Assembly: GCF_016908375.1 (NCBI RefSeq)
Contig: NZ_JAFBDS010000005.1
Coordinates: 186,001-250,000 of the forward strand
Direction of reading: 5' to 3'
DNA: 64,000 nucleotides
DNA from: Amphibacillus cookii
Lineage (GTDB): Bacteria; Bacillota; Bacilli; Bacillales; Amphibacillaceae
In this document: one piece after another, positions 1-8,345 of the stretch
Position numbering within the stretch: position 1 is the stretch's first letter
How the letters are laid out: the number at the start of each line of letters is the position of its first letter
The notes under the pieces: model-generated
What the model was told of the DNA's origin: nothing
Database searches by the model: none
The model's input: the letters and a program-made list of their open reading frames with translations, nothing else
Made by a program: the position numbers and the translations under genes

Positions 1-32
1 CTGTAAACAATGTTATCATTCCATATTTTAAA

Positions 33-66
33 AACTCACATTTGTTCGTTCTTTTACAAGTGAGTT
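33..66 (-). terminator. Hairpin downstream of the first ABC operon
   Basis: A 7-bp stem (AACTCAC / GTGAGTT) encloses a 20-base loop. Read on the minus strand it is followed by a T-rich run. It lies about 190 bases beyond the last gene of the minus-strand ABC operon and is the only terminator-like structure there. The long loop lowers confidence. Confidence 0.4.
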
Positions 67-255
67 AGCTTTTCTTATACTGATAACTAGACATTTCCAC
101 TTCAACACTTCACACTTATTTGCTGGAATTTTATGCTTTCTAACGTAGAAACAAGCATATTTTGTTGAAATATGCCCTTCTAAGTAATATTTAGCACGCG
201 TATCAAGTACTCCATTTAGTATTGAAATGAAACATACGATTACATACTTCTACCA

Positions 256-1140
256 TTAGCCTTTAACAGACCCAATTAATAAACCTTTGGCAAAGTGTTT
301 TTGTAAAAATGGATACACCGTCATGATCGGTAATGTGGCAATCACAATGATCGCTAATTTCATACCTTCTGCCGGCGGAACATAATCAGGATCAAGATTA
401 CCTAATGCATTAGGATCAGAAGATATCGTCACTTGTCTTAACAATAATTGTAATGTCCATTTAGAACTATCATTTAAATACAGTAACGGGCTCATAAAAT
501 CATTCCAAATCGCCACTGCATAAAACAACGCAAATGTCGCTATGATCGGTTTAGATAAAGGTAAAACGATCCGCCAAAAGATACCAATTTCAGATGCCCC
601 ATCAATTTTAGCCGATTCTTCTAATTCTACAGAAAAGTTCTGAAAGAAATTCTTGATAATAATCAAATTAAAAGGATTAATCGCATTTGGCAAAATCAAA
701 GCCCAATAAGTATCAATTAACCCTAAACCTTGAACAACTAAAAAAGTAGGGATCATTCCTCCACTAAAAAGCATCGCAAAAATAACAATATTAATTAACA
801 GTTTTCGCCCGCGCAATGACCTTTTCGCTAGTGGATAAGCCATAGTAAAAGTAAAAAAGAGCTGCACTGCTGTTCCTACTGCTGTTACGCCAATCGTGAT
901 CACAATACTTCGAATAAACGCCTCCGAAGTGAAAATATATCGATAGGCTTCTAAAGTAAATGTTTCTGGAATGATAAAAAAAGCTCGGCGAGCAAGTTCA
1001 GATTCAGTCGCAAAAGACCCCGCAACAACATAGATAAAAGGCAATAGCGTAACAATCGCTGCCACTGCTAAAAAAATAATATTGATGACATCAAAGACCC
1101 GACCAGGCTTGGTATTGTGCAATTTATGCATATCACTCAT
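256..1140 (-). CDS. Carbohydrate ABC transporter permease, LplC/YtcP type
   Basis: This is a 294-residue inner-membrane permease with about six hydrophobic segments. The cytoplasmic EAA loop that contacts the ATPase is visible as KIDGASEIGIFWRIVLP at about residues 178-194. The C-terminus (FLQKHFAKGLLIGSVKG) is typical of the LplC/YtcP group, which imports oligosaccharides. It is the last gene of a three-gene operon (binding protein, LplB-type permease, this gene). No ATPase gene is present in the operon or elsewhere in the pectin region, so energy is probably supplied by a shared MsmX-type ATPase encoded elsewhere, as is known for this family in Bacillus. The substrate is inferred from context to be rhamnogalacturonan oligosaccharide. 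Confidence 0.9.
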   Translation of the reverse strand: MSDMHKLHNTKPGRVFDVINIIFLAVAAIVTLLPFIYVVAGSFATESELARRAFFIIPETFTLEAYRYIFTSEAFIRSIVITIGVTAVGTAVQLFFTFTMAYPLAKRSLRGRKLLINIVIFAMLFSGGMIPTFLVVQGLGLIDTYWALILPNAINPFNLIIIKNFFQNFSVELEESAKIDGASEIGIFWRIVLPLSKPIIATFALFYAVAIWNDFMSPLLYLNDSSKWTLQLLLRQVTISSDPNALGNLDPDYVPPAEGMKLAIIVIATLPIMTVYPFLQKHFAKGLLIGSVKG

Positions 1141-1264
1141 CGTCGAATAACTCCTTTCTTTAAAGCAGACTGCTCAGCTTGTTTCTTGCTCATTAGATGC
1201 GCCACTGTTTAAATTCTATTTTAATAATGTTTATCTTGATAACACCTTAATCCCTTTGACTCTG

Positions 1265-2227
1265 CTAAAAAAGCCCACTCTCTTTATCTACCTTTTTAGC
1301 AATAAAATCGGTTGTTAAGATAAGAATGATCCCGACAACTGACTTAAATAGACCGACTGCTGTACTATACGAATATGAACCTCTTGTAATCCCAACATTA
1401 TAAACATACGTATCAAACACATCTGCCACCGACCTATTTAAAGAATTGGTCATTAAGAAAATTTGATCAAAACCGGTACTAAGCACATTCCCCATCGTCA
1501 GAATGAGCATAATAACAACCGTTCCTCGAATAGCTGGTAATGTAATATGCCAAACACGTCTGAAACGACCAGCACCATCAACAATTGCTGCTTCGTATTG
1601 CTCTGGTGAGACATTCGCTAAAGCCGCTAAGAAAATAATCGTTCCCCATCCTGTTCCTTTCCAGACTCCTTGTAAAATAATCATCGGCCTAAACCATTCT
1701 GGCTCTGCTAAAAAGTTTATTCTCATGCCAAAAATGGTTTCGACCATTTCAACGATCACTCCACCATTGATCGAAAAGAGTAGATGAGTTAAACCAACTA
1801 CAATTGTCCAAGATAAAAAATGTGGAATATAAATGCAAGTCTGCACAAATTTCTTATACAAAGCAAAGCGCACTTCATTTAATAAAACAGCTAAAAAAAT
1901 AGGAGCAGGAAATGCGATTGCAATACTAAGAAACGAAATCCATAACGTATTCCCTAATAACCGCAAGAAATCTGGACTACTAAAAAATGCTGTAAAATGG
2001 TCAAAACCTACCCATATACTTTCAGTTATTCCTAAATAAGGAACATAGTTTTTAAAAGCAATGATGATCCCATACATAGGTGCGTATCGAAAGACTAAAA
2101 AATATAAAATGCCTGGAATAAGCAATACATATAACCATTTATCCCGAAGCCACATTTGTTTAAGTGTTTCCACAAATGTTTTTTTAGGGAGCTGTTTATT
2201 TGTCCCTTGTAAAGATAAGGCCTTCAT
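1265..2227 (-). CDS. Carbohydrate ABC transporter permease, LplB/YteP type
   Basis: This 320-residue integral membrane protein has six hydrophobic segments. Its EAA loop reads YEAAIVDGAGRFRRVWHI at about residues 213-230, and the N-terminal region (LLIPGILYFLVFRYAPMYG) is characteristic of the LplB/YteP permeases that pair with LplC-type partners. It sits between the binding protein gene and the second permease gene, which is the standard order. The start is preceded by a purine-rich AAGAAGG. It probably forms the heterodimeric channel of an importer for pectic oligosaccharides. Substrate assignment rests only on the neighbouring lyase operon. Confidence 0.9.
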   Translation of the reverse strand: MKALSLQGTNKQLPKKTFVETLKQMWLRDKWLYVLLIPGILYFLVFRYAPMYGIIIAFKNYVPYLGITESIWVGFDHFTAFFSSPDFLRLLGNTLWISFLSIAIAFPAPIFLAVLLNEVRFALYKKFVQTCIYIPHFLSWTIVVGLTHLLFSINGGVIVEMVETIFGMRINFLAEPEWFRPMIILQGVWKGTGWGTIIFLAALANVSPEQYEAAIVDGAGRFRRVWHITLPAIRGTVVIMLILTMGNVLSTGFDQIFLMTNSLNRSVADVFDTYVYNVGITRGSYSYSTAVGLFKSVVGIILILTTDFIAKKVDKESGLF

Positions 2228-2299
2228 TATATTTACCTTCTTTCTTTAATAAGGGTGACAAATGACATCACCCCTATTTTAGTTTGTCGCCAATTGGAC

Positions 2300-3835
2300 T
2301 TAATTCATCTCGCCATATAATTGCGTTAATTCATCGACAAGTTCCTGACCGCCACTGTTGTACCATAAATCAACGGCGGCATTCCAGCCACTTTCGTCGA
2401 TTTGACCAGCAATATATTGAACCCTTGCATCTTCAATAATGTCATCTAATTGTGTGCCTCTTGTCGTATACACTTCAGAAACTAATGGCGCTGCCTCGTT
2501 AAATACCGCATAGTCTTCATTATCTTCCATTAGCTGATAACGTTTTTTTGGCAATTCACCCTCTGCTTTCATTCGATGCATACCGTCACCAAACATTGAA
2601 ATTTGCTCCATTGTGTAAGGGTTTAATGCTTGTGCCTCTTCTGTCTCAAGGGGAACAAGGTAACCTTCATCATCCAATTGATAGTTAACGCCCTCAATAC
2701 CATGATTCAGTAAATTAATGCCTTCAGGTGAACAAAGCACATCAAGGAAAGATAAGATCTCATGTAATTCTTCTTCTGTTTGAACACTGGTCTTTGGAAT
2801 CGCTAAAAATCCAGCATAACCATCGGTAGGATGACCATATTCTTCACCATCAGGAGCGCGCAACGTTCCTGTTATTTCGACATAATATTGATCAGAGTCA
2901 TCACTTCCAGCTTCATCAACGAACAAATTATTAACTTGCATTGCCCGAGAGTACGTATCGATAATAACGCCTCCAGCGCCATTAAACATCGCATTATTCC
3001 AATCATCAGGGCTTAAGGTTGTGAAATCTGGATTGACCAAGCCTTGATCAACAATTTGCTTTGTCCAATCCAAAGCTTCCCGATATGCCTCTGTCTCAAA
3101 TGCCGGGACAAACGTTCCATCTTCAACACCCCAAACATTAGGCGCACCAAACCAAATCGATAACGTGTCGAGACTACCATACCAAGTTGGAATAATAAGA
3201 CCATGCGTATCGTCAGCACCGGTATTATTAGGATCATCAAAGGTAAATGCATGAAGAACATCATAAAGCTCGTCAACCGTTTCAGGTATGTCCAGCCCTA
3301 AATGTTCAAGCCAATCTTTTCTAATAATGGCAGTCGATCGCATCACATCTCTTTCTCGATAAATACCATACACGCGACCATTAACGGAAGCATTCCTTAA
3401 AATATCTTCGTTGTATTGACCGAGATATTGATAGTCATCTAGATAATCTGTTAATTCCCAAAACGCACCAGCTTCTGCTGAATTTAAAAAACCAGGTGTT
3501 TTCCCAGTAATAACCATAATCTCTGGAATATCATTAGATGCTAAAGTGACATTCATCCGGTCTTCATATGACACATTAGGAACCCAATTCATATTAATCT
3601 TCTTCCCAGTCAACTCCTCAGTTGCTTGTTCCCATTCGTTGTCTGCTGGTGGTGCTGTCGTTTCAAAAGTAGGAGCCATAATCTTAATTTCATCAAAATA
3701 TACGACATCATCAGTGTCATTGTTACCACCAGGGTTGTCTTCACTAGAGGCTGGATCATTCTTACACCCAATAACGATCATTAACACTAACAAAACTGAA
3801 ATGACCAATAATCCCCTTTTTCTAAATGAATGCAT
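2300..3835 (-). CDS. Extracellular sugar-binding lipoprotein of ABC importer
   Basis: This 511-residue protein has an N-terminal lipoprotein signal (basic start, hydrophobic stretch, then VIGC at about residue 24 as the lipobox) followed by an acidic Ser/Asn/Asp-rich linker. The mature part resembles the family 1 solute-binding proteins of the LipO/YtcQ type, for example a region near residues 100-115 (IPEIMVITGKT) and the C-terminal helices. It would be anchored on the outer face of the membrane and deliver oligosaccharides to the two permeases encoded just downstream. It is the first gene of its operon, with a cre-like box about 70 bases upstream (3905-3918). Confidence 0.88.
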   Translation of the reverse strand: MHSFRKRGLLVISVLLVLMIVIGCKNDPASSEDNPGGNNDTDDVVYFDEIKIMAPTFETTAPPADNEWEQATEELTGKKINMNWVPNVSYEDRMNVTLASNDIPEIMVITGKTPGFLNSAEAGAFWELTDYLDDYQYLGQYNEDILRNASVNGRVYGIYRERDVMRSTAIIRKDWLEHLGLDIPETVDELYDVLHAFTFDDPNNTGADDTHGLIIPTWYGSLDTLSIWFGAPNVWGVEDGTFVPAFETEAYREALDWTKQIVDQGLVNPDFTTLSPDDWNNAMFNGAGGVIIDTYSRAMQVNNLFVDEAGSDDSDQYYVEITGTLRAPDGEEYGHPTDGYAGFLAIPKTSVQTEEELHEILSFLDVLCSPEGINLLNHGIEGVNYQLDDEGYLVPLETEEAQALNPYTMEQISMFGDGMHRMKAEGELPKKRYQLMEDNEDYAVFNEAAPLVSEVYTTRGTQLDDIIEDARVQYIAGQIDESGWNAAVDLWYNSGGQELVDELTQLYGEMN

Positions 3836-3904
3836 GAATCAAACACTCCTTTTTTTAACAGTTAGTTGAAACGATTAATATACAACCATTTCACAAAACA
3901 TATA

Positions 3905-3918
3905 TTAAAGCGCTTACA
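3905..3918. promoter_or_regulatory. cre-like CcpA box upstream of the ABC operon
   Basis: TTAAAGCGCTTACA matches the cre consensus TGWAANCGNTNWCA at 13 of 14 positions on the plus strand, and also 13 of 14 on the minus strand because it is near-palindromic. It lies 70-83 bases before the start of the binding-protein gene. I could not find a convincing -35/-10 pair, so its position relative to the transcription start is unknown. Catabolite repression by CcpA is inferred. Confidence 0.55.
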
Positions 3919-4146
3919 AATTTCCTGCAATGATAATTTTTTGCACTTGCGCTTTTCATAATTAACAGCGGAAGTTTGGGTCGGAAACATCGTACATCTA
4001 GGTTATCAACCGAAATAAAGACTCCCCGATGAGGCTTCATAGCGATGATGACTTATCTTTTCGGAGATTATTTCGTTGTGACTATTTTACACTGGCCGAC
4101 ATCAATAGCCATCACTTATTCAAACAGAAACCCTGCCCTAAACGAT

Positions 4147-4183
4147 AAAAATAGCGTGATCATAAATGAATCACGCTATTTTT
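4147..4183 (-). terminator. Rho-independent terminator after PL26 gene
   Basis: A 14-bp stem (AAAAATAGCGTGAT / ATCACGCTATTTTT) with a 9-base loop is flanked by A and T runs, so it can work in both directions. It lies about 140 bases past the end of the minus-strand rhamnogalacturonan operon and most likely ends that transcript. Confidence 0.8.
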
Positions 4184-4321
4184 ATTTAGTCTTTTAAGTT
4201 ATTTAAACATTTCCCAGGAAATATTTACGCTTTGCTACTCGTGAATCATGAAGTTATTAAATAGCAAGCTAACGAAGTGATAACACGTCCTTTTTTAGCT
4301 TTCACGAATTGATGACCATCA

Positions 4322-6865
4322 CTATTTTTTTATTACTATCGAATCAAAGTTGACTTGTAAATCACCAGCAATATATTGTAAGCAGATCAGCACATTAAGG
4401 CTCCATTGCGAAACAACGTTAGTCGTGATCCAATCTATTTCATTAACCGTTTGCCAACCTTTGAAAATGGTTTCTTCAACTGGTAACGAAACGCCACTCC
4501 GTTCTTGATCTAACAATAATGTCCATGCTTGTCGAGAGAGATCACTGTCTTGTTTGCGATAAGCTGCATAACCAATCAGCCCACTTGCAAACATTGGCCA
4601 ATGAAAATGCTGATTGGATAACATACCATCTGAAAACGCCTGTTTTTCTTGTTCTGGCATTGCATAAACCATGCCAAATTCAGCAATCATATCTTTAAAA
4701 ACATCGTCTTCTAGTAAATCAGCGAGTTCTATCCATACTTGTGGAGCACCAAATGCAATAACCATATGATAGCCCCCTTCATTGCCTGTCGACTGATATA
4801 TTAGCGTTGATGTGGTTGGATCATACTTAAAAGTAGGTCCAGATAATAGACGATGAGAGGTCTGTTTAATCGTATTTAAACCCATATTAATTTTTTCAAG
4901 GTATTGTTGATCTTTTTTTCTTTCCCACCTGGATAACCAGTTTGAGCAAAAGGCAGTCCAGTCAGGCCCAATGCGTGCATGCGTCAAATGATCATCTCGA
5001 TGGTAAAACTCTCGCATGGGATCCAATGTCGCTAGCGCTTGATCAGCATCTTTTACCTCATCCAACAATTCAGCCATGCGCTGATCTGCCGTCAAATAAT
5101 AATAATATTTATATAAGCAAGCCATACTTATCCGCACTTCTTTACAACCACAGCCCCAATGACTAACATTATGTCTAGAACCTAACCCCTTGTATGGCCC
5201 AAAATGATAACGGTCCACTTCACTGTTATGTCTTGTCATTGCTTCAATCATCCTGAATATATCAGCATCGCCCGTTCGAAAGAAGCTATACCATAACCAT
5301 AAATTCGGGACCAACTCTGTATTCTGCCATGCATAGCCCCCAACATCATAAAACCATTGATGTCTTGCACTATCATAAGTATGCATGATATCACCATAAT
5401 CCCAGAAACCATACCAATTGCGTTGGTTGACTTCACTTTTATAAAATTGAATCAATTTGGTTAATTGATCTTCCAGAAACCGTTTGGCGTGCGTTGTCTT
5501 ATCGATTAATGGCCACGTTCCCGTTGCACCTGTCTGATAATAATAAACGGGATCTGCTACTAATAAATAAGGACTTTGGCTATATTCTGCTAAATTGAAT
5601 AAATCTTGGTCAGATGGAACAGTAGAAAAAAAAGTCAAGTAAGCCTCACTCGTATTCGCAATCCCTACTGGTGTTGCCCTATTTTCTTCAAACCCTTCAT
5701 AAGCACTCTGCACATGGGTCGCGCTTGAATAGTGTCTTAAGTCCATCGGTTCTTGGTCAGGTGACCAAAACCAAACAGAAAGCTTTGTTTGATGCGTGGC
5801 TAAGCCATTAACTGCAAGTTGGCTTGGATACTTTTGATTAAAGTCTTTTAAAGCCATTGCCACACCACCCTGTTCACCACCTGCGTATAACAAACCCTTT
5901 GTGTTGTGGATGGTTGGGATCTTCAACCAAGCGTTCGTTTGATCTGTTCGCTTTTGATATTGGCTGTGCTGATATGACGTTTGTGTCAATTTAAAATCCT
6001 GCCATACCGCATGTTGCTCTGCTTGAACGCGTACATCATTAACAGTTGACATGTTCACCATCTCACCCTGAATTTGCTTTTGATAAAAGGAGGATTGCCT
6101 GTATCGCCTTGAAGTCAACAATTGTGCTGGCTCATTGTAAATGCCTGAATCCGTTGCTACACGTACGTGTCGATTATAGACTGGACCAACTAACTCGGTA
6201 GACAATTGCAAACCTATTCCTTTAACAAAATCTTGTTCAGGATCGCCATTATAAAGAAATGTATGCAAGATCTTTATTCTCTCAAGTTGATAGTAAAAAA
6301 TAAGTCGAATAACAAATTTAAGCTTATCATTCTCACCAAAAGTTCCTGTCACTCTAACCGTTACTTGGATATCCCCCTCATGCTCAACTTCAACTCTACT
6401 AATCTGTCCCAATCGTTCTTGTTCGATAATTGAGCGGCAATCTCCATCTTCATAAATGCTTTGCATAACAGCAACTACCTTGCCCTGATTAGCTATCATT
6501 TGATCATTTACGTCTATCACTTTATCAATGATCGAGGATCCATTTTTATTAAGATAGTAAATGAAGTTACCTGTATCAATAATGATTTGATCGTTTTGAT
6601 CTTTAATAGCAATCCCCTGGTGATCTTGTTGACTATCAGACTGATCGCTAAGTATCATGTGTTCAGAGGCATCTTGATTGATAACGGTAGCGTGTGCTGT
6701 CCATTTCAAGCTTCCATCAGGCCAATAAGCAGTTGGCCAACTCTGTAATTGATAATCATTAAGGGCAACGTCTGATATTGTTTTTCGTTCGCCCTTTTTC
6801 CAAGGCAAACCAAACGTAACACCTGCTTTTACTTTCGGAGCCGATTCAAGCCAATTTAATTTCAT
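4322..6865 (-). CDS. yetA: PL26-type exo-rhamnogalacturonan lyase (YetA-like)
   Basis: This is an 847-residue protein close in length to B. subtilis YetA (about 857), the last gene of the yes/yet rhamnogalacturonan cluster. The N-terminus (about residues 1-100, with LPWKKGE and WPDGSLKWTAHATV) matches the RIFT-barrel start of the PcRGLX/YetA family (polysaccharide lyase family 26). The rest is rich in aromatic residues, as expected for an (alpha/alpha) toroid lyase. Family members cleave rhamnogalacturonan I from the reducing end by beta-elimination. No signal peptide is visible, so it should act in the cytoplasm on imported oligosaccharides. It is the last gene of the operon that starts at 14290. 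The start is supported by GGAG seven bases upstream. Family assignment is from memory of conserved segments and was not checked by search. Confidence 0.8.
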   Translation of the reverse strand: MKLNWLESAPKVKAGVTFGLPWKKGERKTISDVALNDYQLQSWPTAYWPDGSLKWTAHATVINQDASEHMILSDQSDSQQDHQGIAIKDQNDQIIIDTGNFIYYLNKNGSSIIDKVIDVNDQMIANQGKVVAVMQSIYEDGDCRSIIEQERLGQISRVEVEHEGDIQVTVRVTGTFGENDKLKFVIRLIFYYQLERIKILHTFLYNGDPEQDFVKGIGLQLSTELVGPVYNRHVRVATDSGIYNEPAQLLTSRRYRQSSFYQKQIQGEMVNMSTVNDVRVQAEQHAVWQDFKLTQTSYQHSQYQKRTDQTNAWLKIPTIHNTKGLLYAGGEQGGVAMALKDFNQKYPSQLAVNGLATHQTKLSVWFWSPDQEPMDLRHYSSATHVQSAYEGFEENRATPVGIANTSEAYLTFFSTVPSDQDLFNLAEYSQSPYLLVADPVYYYQTGATGTWPLIDKTTHAKRFLEDQLTKLIQFYKSEVNQRNWYGFWDYGDIMHTYDSARHQWFYDVGGYAWQNTELVPNLWLWYSFFRTGDADIFRMIEAMTRHNSEVDRYHFGPYKGLGSRHNVSHWGCGCKEVRISMACLYKYYYYLTADQRMAELLDEVKDADQALATLDPMREFYHRDDHLTHARIGPDWTAFCSNWLSRWERKKDQQYLEKINMGLNTIKQTSHRLLSGPTFKYDPTTSTLIYQSTGNEGGYHMVIAFGAPQVWIELADLLEDDVFKDMIAEFGMVYAMPEQEKQAFSDGMLSNQHFHWPMFASGLIGYAAYRKQDSDLSRQAWTLLLDQERSGVSLPVEETIFKGWQTVNEIDWITTNVVSQWSLNVLICLQYIAGDLQVNFDSIVIKK

Positions 6866-6923
6866 CTTTCATCTCCATTTCTGTCATATTGAACGTTCTG
6901 ATAACAAGCATAATCAGCATCAG

Positions 6924-7574
6924 CTAACTCACTGACTCTACGTCTTTATCTAGCACCATCTGATCATTTCGAATAAAGCAAGAATAACTAATGCCCATGA
7001 TGCCATATGCTAAACTACTCATTGTCAACAGCAATGAGAAGGGAAACAAACGATACGTTAGATAACCAATTAACACAAGCCAAACTAAATTTAATGCTGT
7101 TGGGATGGGATGAGCAAGGGCGACTATCCACGATTTTAAGTAGTATGCTTTAAGTGGTAGTTGATAGTGTACATATAAAGGGAACAGGTAAGTTAAGATA
7201 ATCACGGCTAAAAACGATAACACGACAGTTGCTACCTGAATAAATTGAAAAACAACTTCACTTCGTGCACTTGCATAACGATAATTAACGAGAAAGATAA
7301 AGAAAAGCACGATCAAGGAGAGTCCCATCAAATTACCAGTTATAAAATGGCGCTTATAAGCTGTAAAATAATGCTTGAAAATATCTCGATCAGTCCCTAA
7401 TTCTTTCCTTAACCATTTGCGATTGACATGATAAAGAGCAAGTGTACTTGGACCAATCCCGAACAAAATTCCTCCGAACAAACTAAAACTAATCCATAAT
7501 AAGTTCAAGTAAACGAGTCGATAAATAAATTCGAAGCCAATATAAACCTTCCCTAACGAACGATATTGACTCAA
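6924..7574 (-). CDS. DUF624 membrane protein (YesL-like)
   Basis: This 216-residue protein has about five hydrophobic segments and the early motif GGILFGIGPSTLALYHVNRK, which is the hallmark of the DUF624 family (B. subtilis YesL, YesV, YteU). Family members are regularly found in sugar ABC and YesMN clusters, but their biochemical role is not established. The start codon is TTG, seven bases after GGAGG. There is no in-frame ATG nearby, so TTG is the best choice. The gene follows the DUF1961 gene by 16 bases and is part of the rhamnogalacturonan operon. Confidence 0.8.
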   Translation of the reverse strand: MSQYRSLGKVYIGFEFIYRLVYLNLLWISFSLFGGILFGIGPSTLALYHVNRKWLRKELGTDRDIFKHYFTAYKRHFITGNLMGLSLIVLFFIFLVNYRYASARSEVVFQFIQVATVVLSFLAVIILTYLFPLYVHYQLPLKAYYLKSWIVALAHPIPTALNLVWLVLIGYLTYRLFPFSLLLTMSSLAYGIMGISYSCFIRNDQMVLDKDVESVS

Positions 7575-7590
7575 GTGAATCCCTCCTCTC

Positions 7591-8292
7591 TTATAATGTT
7601 TCTTTCTTAATTGCCTGAGATACTGTGAATTGCTGATAAGCTGCTTTCAAAGGTGCCATTTGTCTAAAACCAATTTTACCGTTCTCATAGATGGGACCAT
7701 AAGTGCTACCATCATCTTCCCATTCCAAAACAACTAAACCATTAACTGAAAATTGAATAATTTCTCGATATTTTACGAGTCTTAACTTATAGGGTTCTAT
7801 TACATCGGCAACAGTTGGTATCGGGTCTGCACCCTGACTCACAAGATGAAAGCCTGCGCTTTTTCTAAGATTACATGTGCAAAACATACGCTCTTGCTCC
7901 CATTTACGCCTAAAGTAAGATAGGTGAAAGGTATTGATGGCGCCGGAATGGTATTCAGGATAATGCCCCTGACGAGTCGGTAACTCTGGTGAAAAAATAT
8001 CATCTCCTGTTTGGTCAGTAGCCGCAAAAAACACCATGGCTAAACCAGGTTCTTGAATCGGCTCGAATTCCCACTCAATCATAATTTGATCAGGAAAATC
8101 ATGCACGCACCATAACACCCAATGAGCAAAATCACCAAATTGGTCTGGATCCTTACTACTTTCAAGCACTAATCGCTGATTTATAAAGTTTAATTTAACC
8201 GGACCTTCCGCCTTAAAATCTTTTAAATCTTCTTGATGCATTAATCGATTTTGATAAAGAACATCACCTTTAGTAAAGTGATATTTATTCAT
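7591..8292 (-). CDS. yesU: DUF1961 family protein (YesU-like)
   Basis: This 233-residue soluble protein has no signal peptide and is mostly beta-strand. It contains FGDFAHWVLWCVHDFPD at about residues 52-68 and the segment PTRQGHYPEYHSGAINTFHLS, both recalled features of the YesU/DUF1961 family, which adopts a concanavalin-like jelly-roll fold. B. subtilis yesU lies in the rhamnogalacturonan operon next to the lyase genes, as here. A role in cytoplasmic handling of pectic oligosaccharides is likely, but no reaction is established. The start has GAGGTGA eight bases upstream. Confidence 0.75.
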   Translation of the reverse strand: MNKYHFTKGDVLYQNRLMHQEDLKDFKAEGPVKLNFINQRLVLESSKDPDQFGDFAHWVLWCVHDFPDQIMIEWEFEPIQEPGLAMVFFAATDQTGDDIFSPELPTRQGHYPEYHSGAINTFHLSYFRRKWEQERMFCTCNLRKSAGFHLVSQGADPIPTVADVIEPYKLRLVKYREIIQFSVNGLVVLEWEDDGSTYGPIYENGKIGFRQMAPLKAAYQQFTVSQAIKKETL

Positions 8293-8345
8293 ACACTCAC
8301 CTCAGCCTTCCAGAGTATCATTATCGTTTGGTTCACAGTTTAACG

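Larger units (their letters stand above)
3836..4321. other. Intergenic region between PL26 gene and ABC operon
   Basis: This 486-base gap holds the cre-like box (3905-3918), an imperfect inverted repeat at about 4013-4076 (CGAAATAAAGACTCC against GGAGATTATTTCG) of unknown meaning, and a strong terminator hairpin (4147-4183). I see no coding sequence in it. Confidence 0.6.

Noticed and set aside
3952-3966. A second cre-like sequence near the first ABC operon
   Set aside because: It needs an extra base in the spacing and fails the consensus core.
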